DNA of 64,000 bases from Candidatus Tityobacter terrigena (GCA_003156715.1 PMHO01000018.1:105375-169374), one strand, 5' to 3'. Counted from the stretch's first letter, positions 36,685-46,561 are shown. The notes: generated from the letters alone by a model not told the origin. Numbers and translations are program-made.

Positions 36685-38157
36685 TCAGGCTGATTCGCGC
36701 AGCGGCCACGTACCCTTTTCGACGTAAGGCGAAGGGGCGCCCGCGCCGATGGCGCGGCGGCCGAAGGCTAATGCCGCCGCGCCGAAGGCAAGCGTTACGA
36801 TGCCGGTGAGCGTCGGAAGGCGCGCGAGGTCGTACGCCGGCAGATTCCAGGTTGCGACGGCCTGCACGTATGCGCCCCAACTCGCTTCGGCGAGCGCGCG
36901 CGGATCGTAGGCAGCCACCAAGAGGCGCTGCGCCGCCGGAACACGGGTCGATACGAGAAACGTCGGAGCGCCTGCGAAGCAGAGGGCAGCGAGCCCACTT
37001 ACGAGGGCGAAGGGCGGCCGCACGCCGAGCAGGCGCCATACCAGTACGCCGGCGCAGGCGCCGGCGAGCAGCGGAAAGATCGTGCCGAGCGAAACGAACT
37101 GCATCCACGGAATCGCCAGCGCAACGATCGATAAAGCAAACGGCACACGTAGCCGAGGCGCGTTCGCATACAGTAAGAAGGCGGCGGGAAGGGCGGCCGG
37201 TATCTGCGCGATGTGCACGAACGGCCCTCCAACCAACGCCATCGCGGGCGGCACCGCTGCGATCAGGCCGTCGCTGTTGAAGCGACGTGCCAGCCGAGCG
37301 GCGGCAAGAGCTCCGGCGATCAGCATCCCCGCGTACCACATCTCGCCGATGCGAAGTGCTTGCGCGTCGCCGGCTCCGAAGCGGTGAACGAGATAGGTTA
37401 GGCTCAATTGCTTTTCGTTTCCGATCTCGGAGAGGCCGTGGGCCGCAACGACCTGCCGCACGTACTCGAGATTCGTCGCCATGCCGCCGGTCGCAATCGA
37501 AAGCGCGAGCAGGGCCAGTGCTGCGGCTGCCAGCGGAACGCGCGCGGCAGGTCGCCATAGAAAGAGCGCTAGGCAAGCCGGCAACGCGACGTGCGGCTCG
37601 ACCATCGCAAGCGCCGCCGCAAACGCCGCTGCTCGGTAGCGATGCCGCTGGGCGCACGCCGTCGCCACGGTGATTGCCGCAACTGCGATTGGAGCGAGTT
37701 GGCCAAGGCAAAGCGACGCATAGCCGTCGCCAAGCGCAAAGCCTGCGATCAGGCCGGACAGCGGAAGGTCCGTCGCGCGGTGCGTCGCCGCCACCGCAAG
37801 CGCGACGGCTCCTACGAGGAAGAGCAACCAAAGCGCCGCAGCCGCCGGATAGGGCAGCATCGCGAGGGCCCGAAACGGCGCCAGCGCGTACGGCGGCAGA
37901 GGCGCGGGCACCGCGAGGCCCGCTATGCCCGAGGCGAAGGGCGGCTTTACTGCTCGCTCGCAGCTTCCGAGAGGCTCGGCCCGGTAGGGATCGGACCCGT
38001 TCGCAAGCGCCCTTCCGGCGCAGTAGAACGCATTGAAGTCCCGCAGCAGCCCGGTCGGCCGCGTCTGCGGCTGCCAGATGAAGAGTGCCGTCAGGATCGC
38101 CAACGACGCAGCTAGTGCCGCGGGCCAAGCGCCCTTACCGAAGCTTTCGGATTCCAT
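36685..38157 (-). CDS. polytopic membrane protein, GT87/DUF2029-like glycosyltransferase
   Basis: A 490-residue protein with about ten hydrophobic segments, strongly Ala/Leu-rich. After the first helix comes LLRDFNAFYCAGRALANGSDPYRAEP, the D-F-x-x-F/Y-Y and DPY pattern seen in DUF2029 (GT87) polyprenyl-phosphate-mannose-dependent transferases, followed by NPP/PPYAL-like loops. No soluble domain is present. It lies 59 bp upstream of malate synthase on the same strand, with no clear functional link. The acceptor is unknown. Confidence 0.7.
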   Translation of the reverse strand: MESESFGKGAWPAALAASLAILTALFIWQPQTRPTGLLRDFNAFYCAGRALANGSDPYRAEPLGSCERAVKPPFASGIAGLAVPAPLPPYALAPFRALAMLPYPAAAALWLLFLVGAVALAVAATHRATDLPLSGLIAGFALGDGYASLCLGQLAPIAVAAITVATACAQRHRYRAAAFAAALAMVEPHVALPACLALFLWRPAARVPLAAAALALLALSIATGGMATNLEYVRQVVAAHGLSEIGNEKQLSLTYLVHRFGAGDAQALRIGEMWYAGMLIAGALAAARLARRFNSDGLIAAVPPAMALVGGPFVHIAQIPAALPAAFLLYANAPRLRVPFALSIVALAIPWMQFVSLGTIFPLLAGACAGVLVWRLLGVRPPFALVSGLAALCFAGAPTFLVSTRVPAAQRLLVAAYDPRALAEASWGAYVQAVATWNLPAYDLARLPTLTGIVTLAFGAAALAFGRRAIGAGAPSPYVEKGTWPLRESA

Positions 38158-38224
38158 GCTTTCTTCTCGTCATCGGCACGCGACGTCCCCAAGGGCAGGA
38201 ACGGCACCGCGCAATCGCGTTTAG

Positions 38225-39676
38225 GTGTACCGACCGCCGCCTACCAGGAGGTGTCGCATCGCCGTTGCCGGCCAAGAATCGCTTGCCGCGAGACGCTCGT
38301 CGCGAAACGATCTGCGAATCCCGGTCTGGGTGCTGCTGCTCTCCATTCCGCTGCTGGCCGGCGTTAGCGTGCTCACCTACGAGCAGATCGTCGGCGAGCG
38401 CGCGCACCTGCGCGACCTACGAGTCGCGCAAGTCGATTCGTTCGAGCTCCTGCAATTGCAGCTCGACGAGGAAACCGGGTTGCGCGGGTACACGAGCACC
38501 GGCGATCGGACCTTCCTAGAACCCTATCAGGTGGCCGAAAAACGCTTCGGCCTATCGTACGTTCGGCTTGCGGAGGCTTTAGAGCAGTTTGCGGTGCCGG
38601 GTGCGTTGCGCGCGCTCGATGCTGCTCGGCAGGACCATCGAAAATGGCTCGCGACCGTCGCGCAGCCGCTGATAGCGAAGCCGTTCACGGCGGGTGCGGC
38701 CGGCCTTCAGATCCGCGGCAAGCGTTTGATCGACTCTTTTCGCCGGAACATCACGCACCTTCATACCTTCCTCAACGAAGGGCTCGACGAAGCGGATCGG
38801 CGCACGACGGCGGCAATTCGGCGCACGCTTTTCCTCGGCTTGCTTTCGAGCTGCTTCGTGTTGCTGCTCGGTTTGATGTTCGCACAGCTCGCGGGGCGCG
38901 CGTCGCGTCGCGTCTTCGAGGCGACCCTGCTGTACGAAAACGAGAAACGCATTGCCAACCTGTTGCAAACGACCTTCCTGCAGAAGGCGCTCCCTTCGTC
39001 GCCCGGCGTAGAGTTCCACGCGACCTACCTTCCGGCCGGAGACGAAGCGCTTGTCGGCGGCGACTGGTATGACGTCTTCGATCTTGCTCGAGGCTCCTTG
39101 CTTTTTTCGATCGGCGACGTTGCAGGTCACGGCCTCGAGGCGGCGGTCGTCATGAGCCGGGCACGCCAAGCGATCATCATCGCCGCGTTGCAGGAGAGCG
39201 ATCCCGCCATCGTGCTCTCACGCGCCAACAATTCGATCCGGTTGCAGGAAGGTCGCATGGTGACGGCCATTTGCGGCTACGTCGTTCCGCGTGGGTTCGA
39301 AGTCGTTTACGCGACCGCCGGCCACCCGCCACCAATCGTCATACGGCCGGGGCGCGCTCCCGAGTTTCTTCCACACGGCGGCGTCGCTCTCGGCGTCGCG
39401 GCAGATGCCGAGTACCAACGTTTTACCGTCGACGCCGGCAGAGGCGCGCTGCTGGTCTTCTATACGGATGGCGTTATCGAGCAGGGACGCGACATCACCG
39501 GCGGCGAGGCTCGGTTGCTTCAGGCGGCGAGCCTTGCATCGAACGACGAAAATCCGGCGCGTGCGATCGCGCGCGCCGTCTTTCGGGGCGAGCCCCCGGC
39601 CGACGACGTCGCGATTCTAACCGTCCGGTTCGGAGGCCTCGGCCCCGACGATTCGCGGGCATCTTCGCCGAGCTAA
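38225..39676 (+). CDS. CHASE3-like sensor with SpoIIE/PP2C serine phosphatase domain
   Basis: Membrane signalling protein of up to 483 residues. Two membrane helices (about 31-52 and 198-220) flank an extracytoplasmic all-helical domain with the CHASE3-like DEETGLRGYTSTGDRTFLEPYQ. The cytoplasmic part is a PP2C-type phosphatase with GGDWYDVFDL, SIGDVAGHGLEAAVVMSRAR, YATAGHPPPIVI and VFYTDGVIEQGRD, including the metal-binding aspartates. Such phosphatases usually act on anti-sigma-factor antagonists; none is adjacent. The annotated GTG 38225 has no ribosome-binding site, while a perfect AGGAGGTG (38246-38253) precedes an in-frame ATC at 38258, so the true start is uncertain. Confidence 0.88.
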   Translation: MYRPPPTRRCRIAVAGQESLAARRSSRNDLRIPVWVLLLSIPLLAGVSVLTYEQIVGERAHLRDLRVAQVDSFELLQLQLDEETGLRGYTSTGDRTFLEPYQVAEKRFGLSYVRLAEALEQFAVPGALRALDAARQDHRKWLATVAQPLIAKPFTAGAAGLQIRGKRLIDSFRRNITHLHTFLNEGLDEADRRTTAAIRRTLFLGLLSSCFVLLLGLMFAQLAGRASRRVFEATLLYENEKRIANLLQTTFLQKALPSSPGVEFHATYLPAGDEALVGGDWYDVFDLARGSLLFSIGDVAGHGLEAAVVMSRARQAIIIAALQESDPAIVLSRANNSIRLQEGRMVTAICGYVVPRGFEVVYATAGHPPPIVIRPGRAPEFLPHGGVALGVAADAEYQRFTVDAGRGALLVFYTDGVIEQGRDITGGEARLLQAASLASNDENPARAIARAVFRGEPPADDVAILTVRFGGLGPDDSRASSPS

Positions 39677-40893
39677 GCGACCGGCGAACGGATGTGCTCG
39701 GGCCGGATTCCGACGCCCACGAGGAGCGCCGGAATCCGCCGCAAGGGCGCCCAGTGGTCGAGGAGTCGTAGGATCAATGGCGGCGACATCGTGTGTTTCC
39801 CGCCGGCCAGCACGCGGCTGAGAACGCGGTCTTGGATGAAAACTTGGATGCGCTGTTTGAGCGCCGCTGGGAAGGTGCGCCGTTGCTGCACCGCGCGCAG
39901 TGCATTCAACGGGGCGAGCGAGCGCTGCAAGGGCTTGGCGAGCGCGTTCGCCGTCGCGACCGCATCTTGGACGGCAAGATTGATGCCGACGCCGCCGACC
40001 GGTGACATCGCATGCGCGGCGTCGCCGATGCATAGCAGGCCGGGCCGAAACCACGATCGCAGTCGATCGACCCGTACGGTCAGCAGCTTTACGTCGTCCC
40101 AATCGCGCAATTCTCCCAGCCGCTGGCGCAGAAAGGGTGCGAGGGATGCGATGTCTTCTCGAAAGGCCTGGAGTCCCGCTCGCCGGACATCGTCGAATGC
40201 CCCTTTGTGGATGACGTACGCGCACTGCCAGTAGTCGTCGCGATTGATCATCACCAGGATCTCGCCGAAGTCGACTCTTCCTAAGGTTTGCCCAGGGTCG
40301 TCGGCGTGCCGCGACACGCGCAGCCACAAGACATCGATCGGAGCGCCGAGATCCACCACTTCCAAACCGGCCTTTTCGCGTACCACCGAGCTGCGTCCGT
40401 CGGCTCCGACGACGAGGGCGGCGCGCACTTCAAGCGGGCCCTCGGGCGTCGTCGCGGCCACGCCGGCGACCCTATTCCCATCGAAGATCAAATCGTGCGC
40501 TTCGGCTTCCATCCGAAGATGGAACGAGGGGTAGCGGCGGCCTTGCTCGGCCAGAAAGTTGAGGAAGTCCCACTGCGGCATCAAGGCTAGGAACTTACAC
40601 GCGGTAGGGAGATGCGTGAAGTCGGCGACTTTGAACCCTTCAGCGCCGACTTGGGCGGCGAGCTCGCGCACCTCCTGATGCGGAACCTTGAGGAACTCCT
40701 CAAGCAGTCCGAGTTCGTACATGAGCTGGAGGGTCGAGGGGTGGATCGTATCGCCCCGGAAGTCCCTAAAGAAATCGGCGTGCTTCTCGAGCACGACGAC
40801 GTCCACGCCGGCGCGGGCGAGCAGAAATGCCAGCATGATGCCGGCGGGACCGCCGCCCACGACGCAACAGCTAGTTTCAACGGTTGCTCCCAT
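39673..40893 (-). CDS. FAD-dependent aromatic hydroxylase-type monooxygenase
   Basis: Group A flavoprotein monooxygenase-like protein of 406 residues. It has the FAD Rossmann motif CVVGGGPAGIMLAFLLARAG, the DG motif VVGADGRSSVVREKAGL and the second FAD motif CIGDAAHAMSPVGGVGINLA. The substrate cannot be told. It is convergent with the phosphatase gene, sharing the overlapping stop bases CTAA (39673-39676). It starts 3 bp after the stop of a methyltransferase gene on the same strand; the pair could modify one small molecule, but this is inference. Confidence 0.88.
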   Translation of the reverse strand: MGATVETSCCVVGGGPAGIMLAFLLARAGVDVVVLEKHADFFRDFRGDTIHPSTLQLMYELGLLEEFLKVPHQEVRELAAQVGAEGFKVADFTHLPTACKFLALMPQWDFLNFLAEQGRRYPSFHLRMEAEAHDLIFDGNRVAGVAATTPEGPLEVRAALVVGADGRSSVVREKAGLEVVDLGAPIDVLWLRVSRHADDPGQTLGRVDFGEILVMINRDDYWQCAYVIHKGAFDDVRRAGLQAFREDIASLAPFLRQRLGELRDWDDVKLLTVRVDRLRSWFRPGLLCIGDAAHAMSPVGGVGINLAVQDAVATANALAKPLQRSLAPLNALRAVQQRRTFPAALKQRIQVFIQDRVLSRVLAGGKHTMSPPLILRLLDHWAPLRRIPALLVGVGIRPEHIRSPVA

Positions 40894-40896
40894 CGG

Positions 40897-41742
40897 TCAG
40901 ACCGTTGCGCTTCCGACGCTGATTCGGCGTACGAGCGGCAAGCCGTCACTGCGACCCGTAAGGTAGCGGGCGTTGGCCTCGGGCGGCGTTAGAAAGGAAA
41001 CCTCGGAAAAGCCCGCCTCGCGGAGCTTCGCCCCGAGGGGACCCGGCTCGGAGCGCGTCAACCACGGCTCGCCAAGGGCCGCGACGGCTTCGGCCGTGAG
41101 CCGCGCGTCCTCTTCGCCTGCCGCGGTCGGGTCGGAAGATCCGAACGAGAAAACGATTTGACTGCCTGCCGGCAGCGATGCGACGTAGGAGAGCACGGCG
41201 TCGATGGCCGGCTCCTTGAGATACACCATTACCCCCAGCCAAGAGAAGAAGGAGCGTTGCGCCCGATCGAAGCCGGCTGCGGCGAGTCCGGCCGCGAGTG
41301 ATGTCGTCTCAAAGTCGATCGGAATGAAGCTGACGTTGTCAGGCACCGCTATTGCGGCCGCCCGCAAGCGATCGCGTTTGGCGCGCTGACTGGATGGATG
41401 ATCGACTTCGATGATTCGTAGAGCGCGGCTCCAGGCCGGCTGGCGGTACGCGAAGGTGTCAAAGCCTGCCCCCAGGATGACGCACTGCCGGACGCCGTCG
41501 CGCGCCGCGGCCTCGAGCCGCTCTTCGGAATAGCGGCTGCGCAGGAGCACGTGCACGCGCAGCGACTCGAGTCGCGAACTGCGCAGGTCGGGGTTTGCGC
41601 CAATCCCAGCAAAGGTTTGCGCATCGAGCAGATGCGCTGAGACGCGATCGTCAAGGATCTTGGGCTCACCGTCGATGAGCTGGTGTGCCGCACGCAAGAC
41701 TGCGACCCGCATCGCGGTCCGGCTCGCTTCCCGTTCCATCAT
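40897..41742 (-). CDS. class I SAM-dependent methyltransferase (leucine carboxyl methyltransferase-like)
   Basis: A 281-residue protein with the SAM-binding motif QCVILGAGFDTFAYRQPAWS, then IIEVDHPSSQRAKRDRL and FFSWLGVMVYLKEPAIDAVL, features of the TIGR00027/LCM-like family of O-methyltransferases. The start at 41742 (ATGATG) follows GGAG closely; the longer frame to 42096 is a shadow of proline dehydrogenase. It is divergent from proline dehydrogenase with only 30 bp between starts. The substrate is unknown. Confidence 0.82.
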   Translation of the reverse strand: MMEREASRTAMRVAVLRAAHQLIDGEPKILDDRVSAHLLDAQTFAGIGANPDLRSSRLESLRVHVLLRSRYSEERLEAAARDGVRQCVILGAGFDTFAYRQPAWSRALRIIEVDHPSSQRAKRDRLRAAAIAVPDNVSFIPIDFETTSLAAGLAAAGFDRAQRSFFSWLGVMVYLKEPAIDAVLSYVASLPAGSQIVFSFGSSDPTAAGEEDARLTAEAVAALGEPWLTRSEPGPLGAKLREAGFSEVSFLTPPEANARYLTGRSDGLPLVRRISVGSATV

Positions 41743-41772
41743 CTCCAGGTGCGCCGTTCGGTCGCGTCGGAC

Positions 41773-42711
41773 ATGCCGGCGATGACCGGCTCGTTGTCGG
41801 CGGGCGTTCGTACCGTCTTGCTCGGCGCCTCGCGCAATCGTTTCCTGCGGCGTAGCGCCGCCAAATACGGCATGCGGCTCGGTGCGGCGCGATTCGTGGC
41901 AGGCCGGTCGCTGGAGCAGTTCGTGCCGATTGCGCGTGAGCTCAACGCCCGGGGGTTTGCGATAGCGACCGCAATTCTTGGCGAGGGAATCGCGAGCCGC
42001 AGCGAGGCGGCCGGCGTCACGGCAGCTTACGGCGACGTGCTCGACCGGATCGCGGCGGAAGGCCTCAACGCGAACGTCGCGCTCAAGCTGACGCACCTCG
42101 GCCTGAACGTCGACCCCGAGATCGCCTTTACGAATCTGCAGGGCCTACTCGAGCGCGCGGGGAGAACAGCCAACCGGATTCGTATCGATATGGAAGAATC
42201 GGCGTACGTCGACGTCACCCTCCAGACGTACGAGCGCCTGCGCGCGGCCGGTTTCGACAATGTCGGGGTCGTCTTGCAGGCATACCTTTACCGCAGCGCT
42301 GACGACCTCGAGCGTCTCTCGTCCTTGAAGCCGAACGTTCGCTTGGTCAAGGGCGCTTATCTCGAGCCGCAGAGCGTCGCGTTTCCTCGCAAAGCCGACG
42401 TTGATGCGAATTACCTGAATCTGATCGAATGCGCGCTCGCCGCAAACGGCTATACCGCGATCGCAACGCACGATGAGGCCATCATCGCGGCGGCCAAGGC
42501 GATGGCCGAGCGGCTCCGCTTGCCGCGCAGCGGCCGCTTCGAGTTCCAGATGCTGTACGGAATCCGTCCGGATTTGCAGCGGCGTCTCGTCGGCGAGGGC
42601 TACGTCGTGCGGATCGCGGCGCCGTTCGGGCCCGACTGGTTCCCGTACTTCATGCGCCGGCTTGCCGAGCGCCCGGAGAACCTCGGCTTCGTGCTGCGTA
42701 ACCTGACCTAG
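41773..42711 (+). CDS. putA: proline dehydrogenase
   Basis: FAD enzyme oxidising proline to pyrroline-5-carboxylate; the single-domain form, 312 residues. It shows LNVALKLTHLGLNVDPEIA, RIRIDMEESAYVDVTL, VLQAYLYRSADDLERL, VRLVKGAYLEP and EFQMLYGIRPDLQRRL, all barrel strand motifs of the family. ATG 41773 or ATG 41782 could be the start. No pyrroline-5-carboxylate dehydrogenase is adjacent; the aldehyde dehydrogenase at 11.5 kb is not an obvious match. The symbol stands for the proline dehydrogenase domain only. Confidence 0.9.
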   Translation: MPAMTGSLSAGVRTVLLGASRNRFLRRSAAKYGMRLGAARFVAGRSLEQFVPIARELNARGFAIATAILGEGIASRSEAAGVTAAYGDVLDRIAAEGLNANVALKLTHLGLNVDPEIAFTNLQGLLERAGRTANRIRIDMEESAYVDVTLQTYERLRAAGFDNVGVVLQAYLYRSADDLERLSSLKPNVRLVKGAYLEPQSVAFPRKADVDANYLNLIECALAANGYTAIATHDEAIIAAAKAMAERLRLPRSGRFEFQMLYGIRPDLQRRLVGEGYVVRIAAPFGPDWFPYFMRRLAERPENLGFVLRNLT

Positions 42712-42890
42712 GGTCGCCTTCTCGTGCCCCTGGGGGCCGGTCCTGAGCGCTTTTTTAGTATTCGTTTATTCAGACCGCGTAGGATCGTGGAAACGACTCG
42801 AACGTCGGGCAGGCCGGCAGCCGGCTAAGCGGCGGTGGGCCGGTTTGCCGCGCCGTCCGCTGACCGCACATCGCCGGTGAGGTGAAAGCC

Positions 42891-43097
42891 ATGATGAACG
42901 ACGGTCCGGAGGAGACGCTGATTCTCAGATTCTCCCGTGATTGTGAAGGGCAGATCGTCTGCCGGGTTGAGGACACGCGAAGCGGCGAGACGTGGACCGC
43001 TCTACATGCGAACCAAGTGTGGAGTGCGCTCGATTCAGGCCGGCTCCGCTGGCCGCGCCTGGTACGCCCGAGCGATCGCGACGGCCGGCCTGGATAA
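42891..43097 (+). CDS. small hypothetical protein upstream of the BTAD regulator
   Basis: A 68-residue, charged, soluble protein (contains ETLILRFSRDCEGQIVCRVED and ends in an Arg/Pro-rich tail). GGTGAGGTGA ends seven bases before the ATG, a strong ribosome-binding site, and this is the main support. I recognise no family. It precedes the large transcription regulator by 74 bp and could be part of the same transcript. Confidence 0.5.
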   Translation: MMNDGPEETLILRFSRDCEGQIVCRVEDTRSGETWTALHANQVWSALDSGRLRWPRLVRPSDRDGRPG

Positions 43098-43171
43098 GCG
43101 CCCCGACCGGATAAGCGCGCCGAGTCGCAGGGACGCGAAGAATAGGCAGCCCCGGGACAGAAGCGGTCGCT

Positions 43172-46100
43172 GTGGCAACGGCCAGCCTCATGACGCTGGG
43201 ACGGTTCGAACTTCGCGTTGACGGCCGCCCCGTGCCCCATCCGCCGACCAAGAAAGCGAGGGCGTTGACCGCATTTTTGGTCTCGCGCGAAGGCCGGGAT
43301 GTCTCGCGCGAGCAGTTGACCGAGATTTTTTGGCCCGAGACCGACCCTGAGAGCGCCCGGCGCAGCCTCAACACCGCACTCTCCTCGGTTCGCACCTGCC
43401 TGCGAAGCTCGGGACTGGACGGCACGCAACTGCTGTACGGCGACAAATCGGTCGTTCGTTGGACGGCGCGCTCGTCGGTCGACCACCTGCGGCTGAGCGC
43501 GCTGGCCGAGCGCCCGAGCGCCGCGAATGCCGAAGAAGCGCTCGAGCTCTACGGTGGTGAGTTTCTTGAAGGCGACTACGACGAGTGGGCCGTCGGCGAG
43601 CGAACGCGCATTTCCCAAGATTTCGAGACGATCCTTGCAAGCGCGGTTCGCAGTCATAAGAACGTGCGAGCGGCGAAGGCGCTGGTCGCGTTCAACCCAT
43701 TCGACGAAACGGCTCAGGAGTTGCTCATCGAGTCGGAGCTGCTTGCCGGGCGTCGCGGCGTTGCGGCAGCGCTAGCCGATCGGTGCCGGCGAGTTTTCGC
43801 GGAGGCGCAACTCGAGCTCTCGCCGGCCTTCGTTCGCCGTTTTGGGGGCTTGGGGGAGCCGTCGCGGGAGCCGGCCGTCGCCGCTCCGCTGCGTTTCGAG
43901 CCGGATATGCCCGGCGAAGATCGCGCAAACGGTATCTCGGAACCGGTCTTCTGCCGGAAATTCATCGGGCGCGAGATGCAGCTCGATGCCCTCCTGCAAC
44001 GGTTGAACGCGGCCCATGAAGGCTCGGGGTCGACGGTGTTAATCGCCGGCGAAGCCGGCATCGGCAAGACCCGGATCGTGCGCGAGCTGCGCGCGTACTG
44101 CGGTGACGAGACGTCCTTTGCCGTCGGTCAGTCGGTCGAGCATGCACCCAGCCCGTTTGCTCCTTTTGCGGAGGCCTTGCGAGCGCTGCATCGCGACGCA
44201 CCACGGCTTTTGGCCGAGCAGCCGGCGCTGGCTGCGGCCCTCGCACCGTTCGTCCCGGATCTCGAAGCAGCTGCCATGGCGGGGGAGCGTGACGAGCGCC
44301 GAGTCATGGACGCCTTCGCCGATGCGTTCGTGCTTTTCGCGCGCGAGCGCACCACGGTATTGATCTTCGAGGACCTCCAGTGGGCCGACGCCGCGTCGCT
44401 TCGTTTGCTGCTCCGCCTGCAGGACCGGCTGGCAGCGAGCCGTCTGCTGATCGTGGCAACTTATCGGGTCGGCGAGCCCGAGGAAGACCGCGGCCTAGCG
44501 GCGGCAATTTCCGAGATCGGGCGCAGCATGGCTACCTGGCGTATCCTGCTGCGACCGCTCGACCGGCGCCTGATGACCGAGCTGGTCCGGGAAGCCGCGC
44601 ACGAATCTCCGCGCATTTCTCAGAATACGATGTCCGAAGTCGTCGCGCGCGCGGAGGGCAATCCGCTTTTCGCCGAAGAGCTCTTGCGCGCCGCGCTCGA
44701 ATCGGGCAGCGACGCGGTGCCCCTCGCGCCGACCGTCCAAGCCGCCGTTTCGGAACGTCTGCACCACCTTTCGGGCGATCAACGGCGATTGCTAGTTTTG
44801 GCGTCGGCGGCGGGCCGGCGCTTCTCACCCGAAGTCGTGGCGGCCGTCGCAGGCCGAAGCGTGGGCGACGTTTTGGCTGCGATTCGCGAAGCCGTCGGGC
44901 TGCAATTGCTCGATGACGAAGGCGGAGCGCAATATGCGTTCCACCACGCGCTGATTCATGACGCAGTCTACGCCGAGTTGATGTCGGGCGAACGGCGTCA
45001 GCTGCACGCGCATTTCTTGGACGTGTTGGAAGCAGGCTCGCCGGCTTCACGAAATCCCGAAGAGCTTGCCCGGCACGCGTGGGAAGCGCGCGATCTGCCA
45101 AAGGTTGCAATCTATGCCGAACTGGCCGCCGAGGCAGCGCTGCGCGTTGAGGCCTACGAGGATGCGAGCCGGCTGCTTCGCAACGCGCTCGCCACCGACC
45201 CCGCTCCGCCTACGCGGGCAAAGTTGTTGGGCCAGCTCGCGTACGCCCTTTTCAATGCAGGAGACGCGGTCGGTGCGATCGCCGCGATCGAACCCGTGAT
45301 CAAATTTTACCGATCGTGCGGTGAGCCCGTTCAGGAAGCGCGAGCGCTGCTGGCGGCGCATCGATATTATCACGACGATGCGACCGAGCTCGTTCGGGGA
45401 CTGGAAGCGGTGCAGCGCGCGTTCGAACTGCTGGAGGCGCAGCCGGACCCCGATCGCGCGGAGCTTTTCGGTGCGCTCGTCAATCTGAGCGAATTGATGC
45501 TCCATCGTCAGGCAGCGCCAGGCGTGGTGGAAGCGGTCTTAGAGCGAGCAGAGGCGCTCCCCGGCGAGCGCCGCGCCCTCGATCTGCAGCGCTTCTATCA
45601 GTACCGTGCTTGCGCGCGCGCGACGCGCGGCGACATTAGCGGTTGCCGGCTCGATTTTGCCAAATCTCGCGAGACGGCGAGGGAAGCCGGCGATTATGCG
45701 TTCGTCGTCGTCTCGCTGTGCAACGAGTGTCTGCGTATGATGCAGTACGGTCAGACCGAGCGCGTTATCGAGACGGTCCGCGAGTTCGGCGAGCTTATCG
45801 GACGCCACAACGTCGGAGACCGAGTTCGTGCGATCGCACGGTCGATGCAGGCCTGGGCCGCTTCGGAGTACGGCGACTTCCGCGGCGCGCGCGAATTCAT
45901 ACGCGGTTACCTGTCCGCGGAGTTCAGCGCCCCGTTCATCGTCGACGTCGCCTTCAGCGGCATCGGGATGCCGATCGGATTGCGGCTTGGCGACGACGAG
46001 CTGGTACGGGCTCTCGCCAAGCCAAGGCTCGTCGAACGCGCCTTTGCTGCGGGCGTCGTGCAAAACATTCCGTTCGTCGTTCTGGCCTTCGTCGAGCTGC

Positions 46101-46561
46101 ATCTCGGTCGCGGCGAACATGAGCTTGCCGCCGGGCTGCTCCACCGCGCCCTGGAGGTCATCTGTCCTTCACCGATGGACGGGAGCGATCACTTCCCGTT
46201 TCTTTACGTTCAAGCGGCCGCTTGGGGACATTCGGAAGACGTACGGCGCGCCAGAGAGCGGCTTGCGCACTACGCGCAGAACGAGCTCTTCGTGGTTGCT
46301 CGTGCGCACCTCGCGCTTTTCGACGCTTACGCGGCCGACCGGGCCAATCAACCTCAGGCGCGCGCGGCACAGGCACACATTGCCATCCGGAGGTTTCAAA
46401 GCGTGCGGCTGCCTCATTATCAGGCGCTTGCCCACGAACTGGCCGGCGAAACGGCGGCGGCCATCGCGTTGCACCGCTCGAACGGAAACGTTCGCGATGT
46501 CAAACGCTTGGAAGGCCGCAGTTTCGAGCGGCCGGAGAGTTCGTACGGAAGCCTCCGGTAG
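43172..46561 (+). CDS. BTAD/AfsR-type transcription regulator with AAA ATPase and TPR region
   Basis: A 1129-residue STAND-type regulator. Residues about 1-95 form an OmpR-like winged helix (MTLGRFELRVDGRPV ... LTEIFWPETDPESARRSLN). A bacterial transcriptional activation domain follows (about 100-230; ALELYGGEFLEGDYDEWAVGE). The ATPase starts at KFIGREMQLDALL, with Walker A AGEAGIGKTRIVREL at about 291-305 and Walker B TVLIFEDLQWADA at about 393. The C-terminal half is TPR-like. The start is GTG 43172 or ATG 43190. The target genes are unknown. It is followed by a TMEM175-like channel gene on the same strand. Confidence 0.88.
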   Translation: MATASLMTLGRFELRVDGRPVPHPPTKKARALTAFLVSREGRDVSREQLTEIFWPETDPESARRSLNTALSSVRTCLRSSGLDGTQLLYGDKSVVRWTARSSVDHLRLSALAERPSAANAEEALELYGGEFLEGDYDEWAVGERTRISQDFETILASAVRSHKNVRAAKALVAFNPFDETAQELLIESELLAGRRGVAAALADRCRRVFAEAQLELSPAFVRRFGGLGEPSREPAVAAPLRFEPDMPGEDRANGISEPVFCRKFIGREMQLDALLQRLNAAHEGSGSTVLIAGEAGIGKTRIVRELRAYCGDETSFAVGQSVEHAPSPFAPFAEALRALHRDAPRLLAEQPALAAALAPFVPDLEAAAMAGERDERRVMDAFADAFVLFARERTTVLIFEDLQWADAASLRLLLRLQDRLAASRLLIVATYRVGEPEEDRGLAAAISEIGRSMATWRILLRPLDRRLMTELVREAAHESPRISQNTMSEVVARAEGNPLFAEELLRAALESGSDAVPLAPTVQAAVSERLHHLSGDQRRLLVLASAAGRRFSPEVVAAVAGRSVGDVLAAIREAVGLQLLDDEGGAQYAFHHALIHDAVYAELMSGERRQLHAHFLDVLEAGSPASRNPEELARHAWEARDLPKVAIYAELAAEAALRVEAYEDASRLLRNALATDPAPPTRAKLLGQLAYALFNAGDAVGAIAAIEPVIKFYRSCGEPVQEARALLAAHRYYHDDATELVRGLEAVQRAFELLEAQPDPDRAELFGALVNLSELMLHRQAAPGVVEAVLERAEALPGERRALDLQRFYQYRACARATRGDISGCRLDFAKSRETAREAGDYAFVVVSLCNECLRMMQYGQTERVIETVREFGELIGRHNVGDRVRAIARSMQAWAASEYGDFRGAREFIRGYLSAEFSAPFIVDVAFSGIGMPIGLRLGDDELVRALAKPRLVERAFAAGVVQNIPFVVLAFVELHLGRGEHELAAGLLHRALEVICPSPMDGSDHFPFLYVQAAAWGHSEDVRRARERLAHYAQNELFVVARAHLALFDAYAADRANQPQARAAQAHIAIRRFQSVRLPHYQALAHELAGETAAAIALHRSNGNVRDVKRLEGRSFERPESSYGSLR

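Noticed and set aside
36647..38128. Continuous minus-strand frame joining malate synthase to upstream sequence (1007 codons in all)
   Set aside because: The upstream part is Arg/Ser/Ala-rich shadow of the GT87-like gene in another frame; malate synthase homology begins only near 36.6 kb.
42720..42760. Possible intrinsic terminator after proline dehydrogenase (T6 tract at 42751-42756)
   Set aside because: Only a 4-bp stem can be drawn near, separated from the T-tract; too weak to list.
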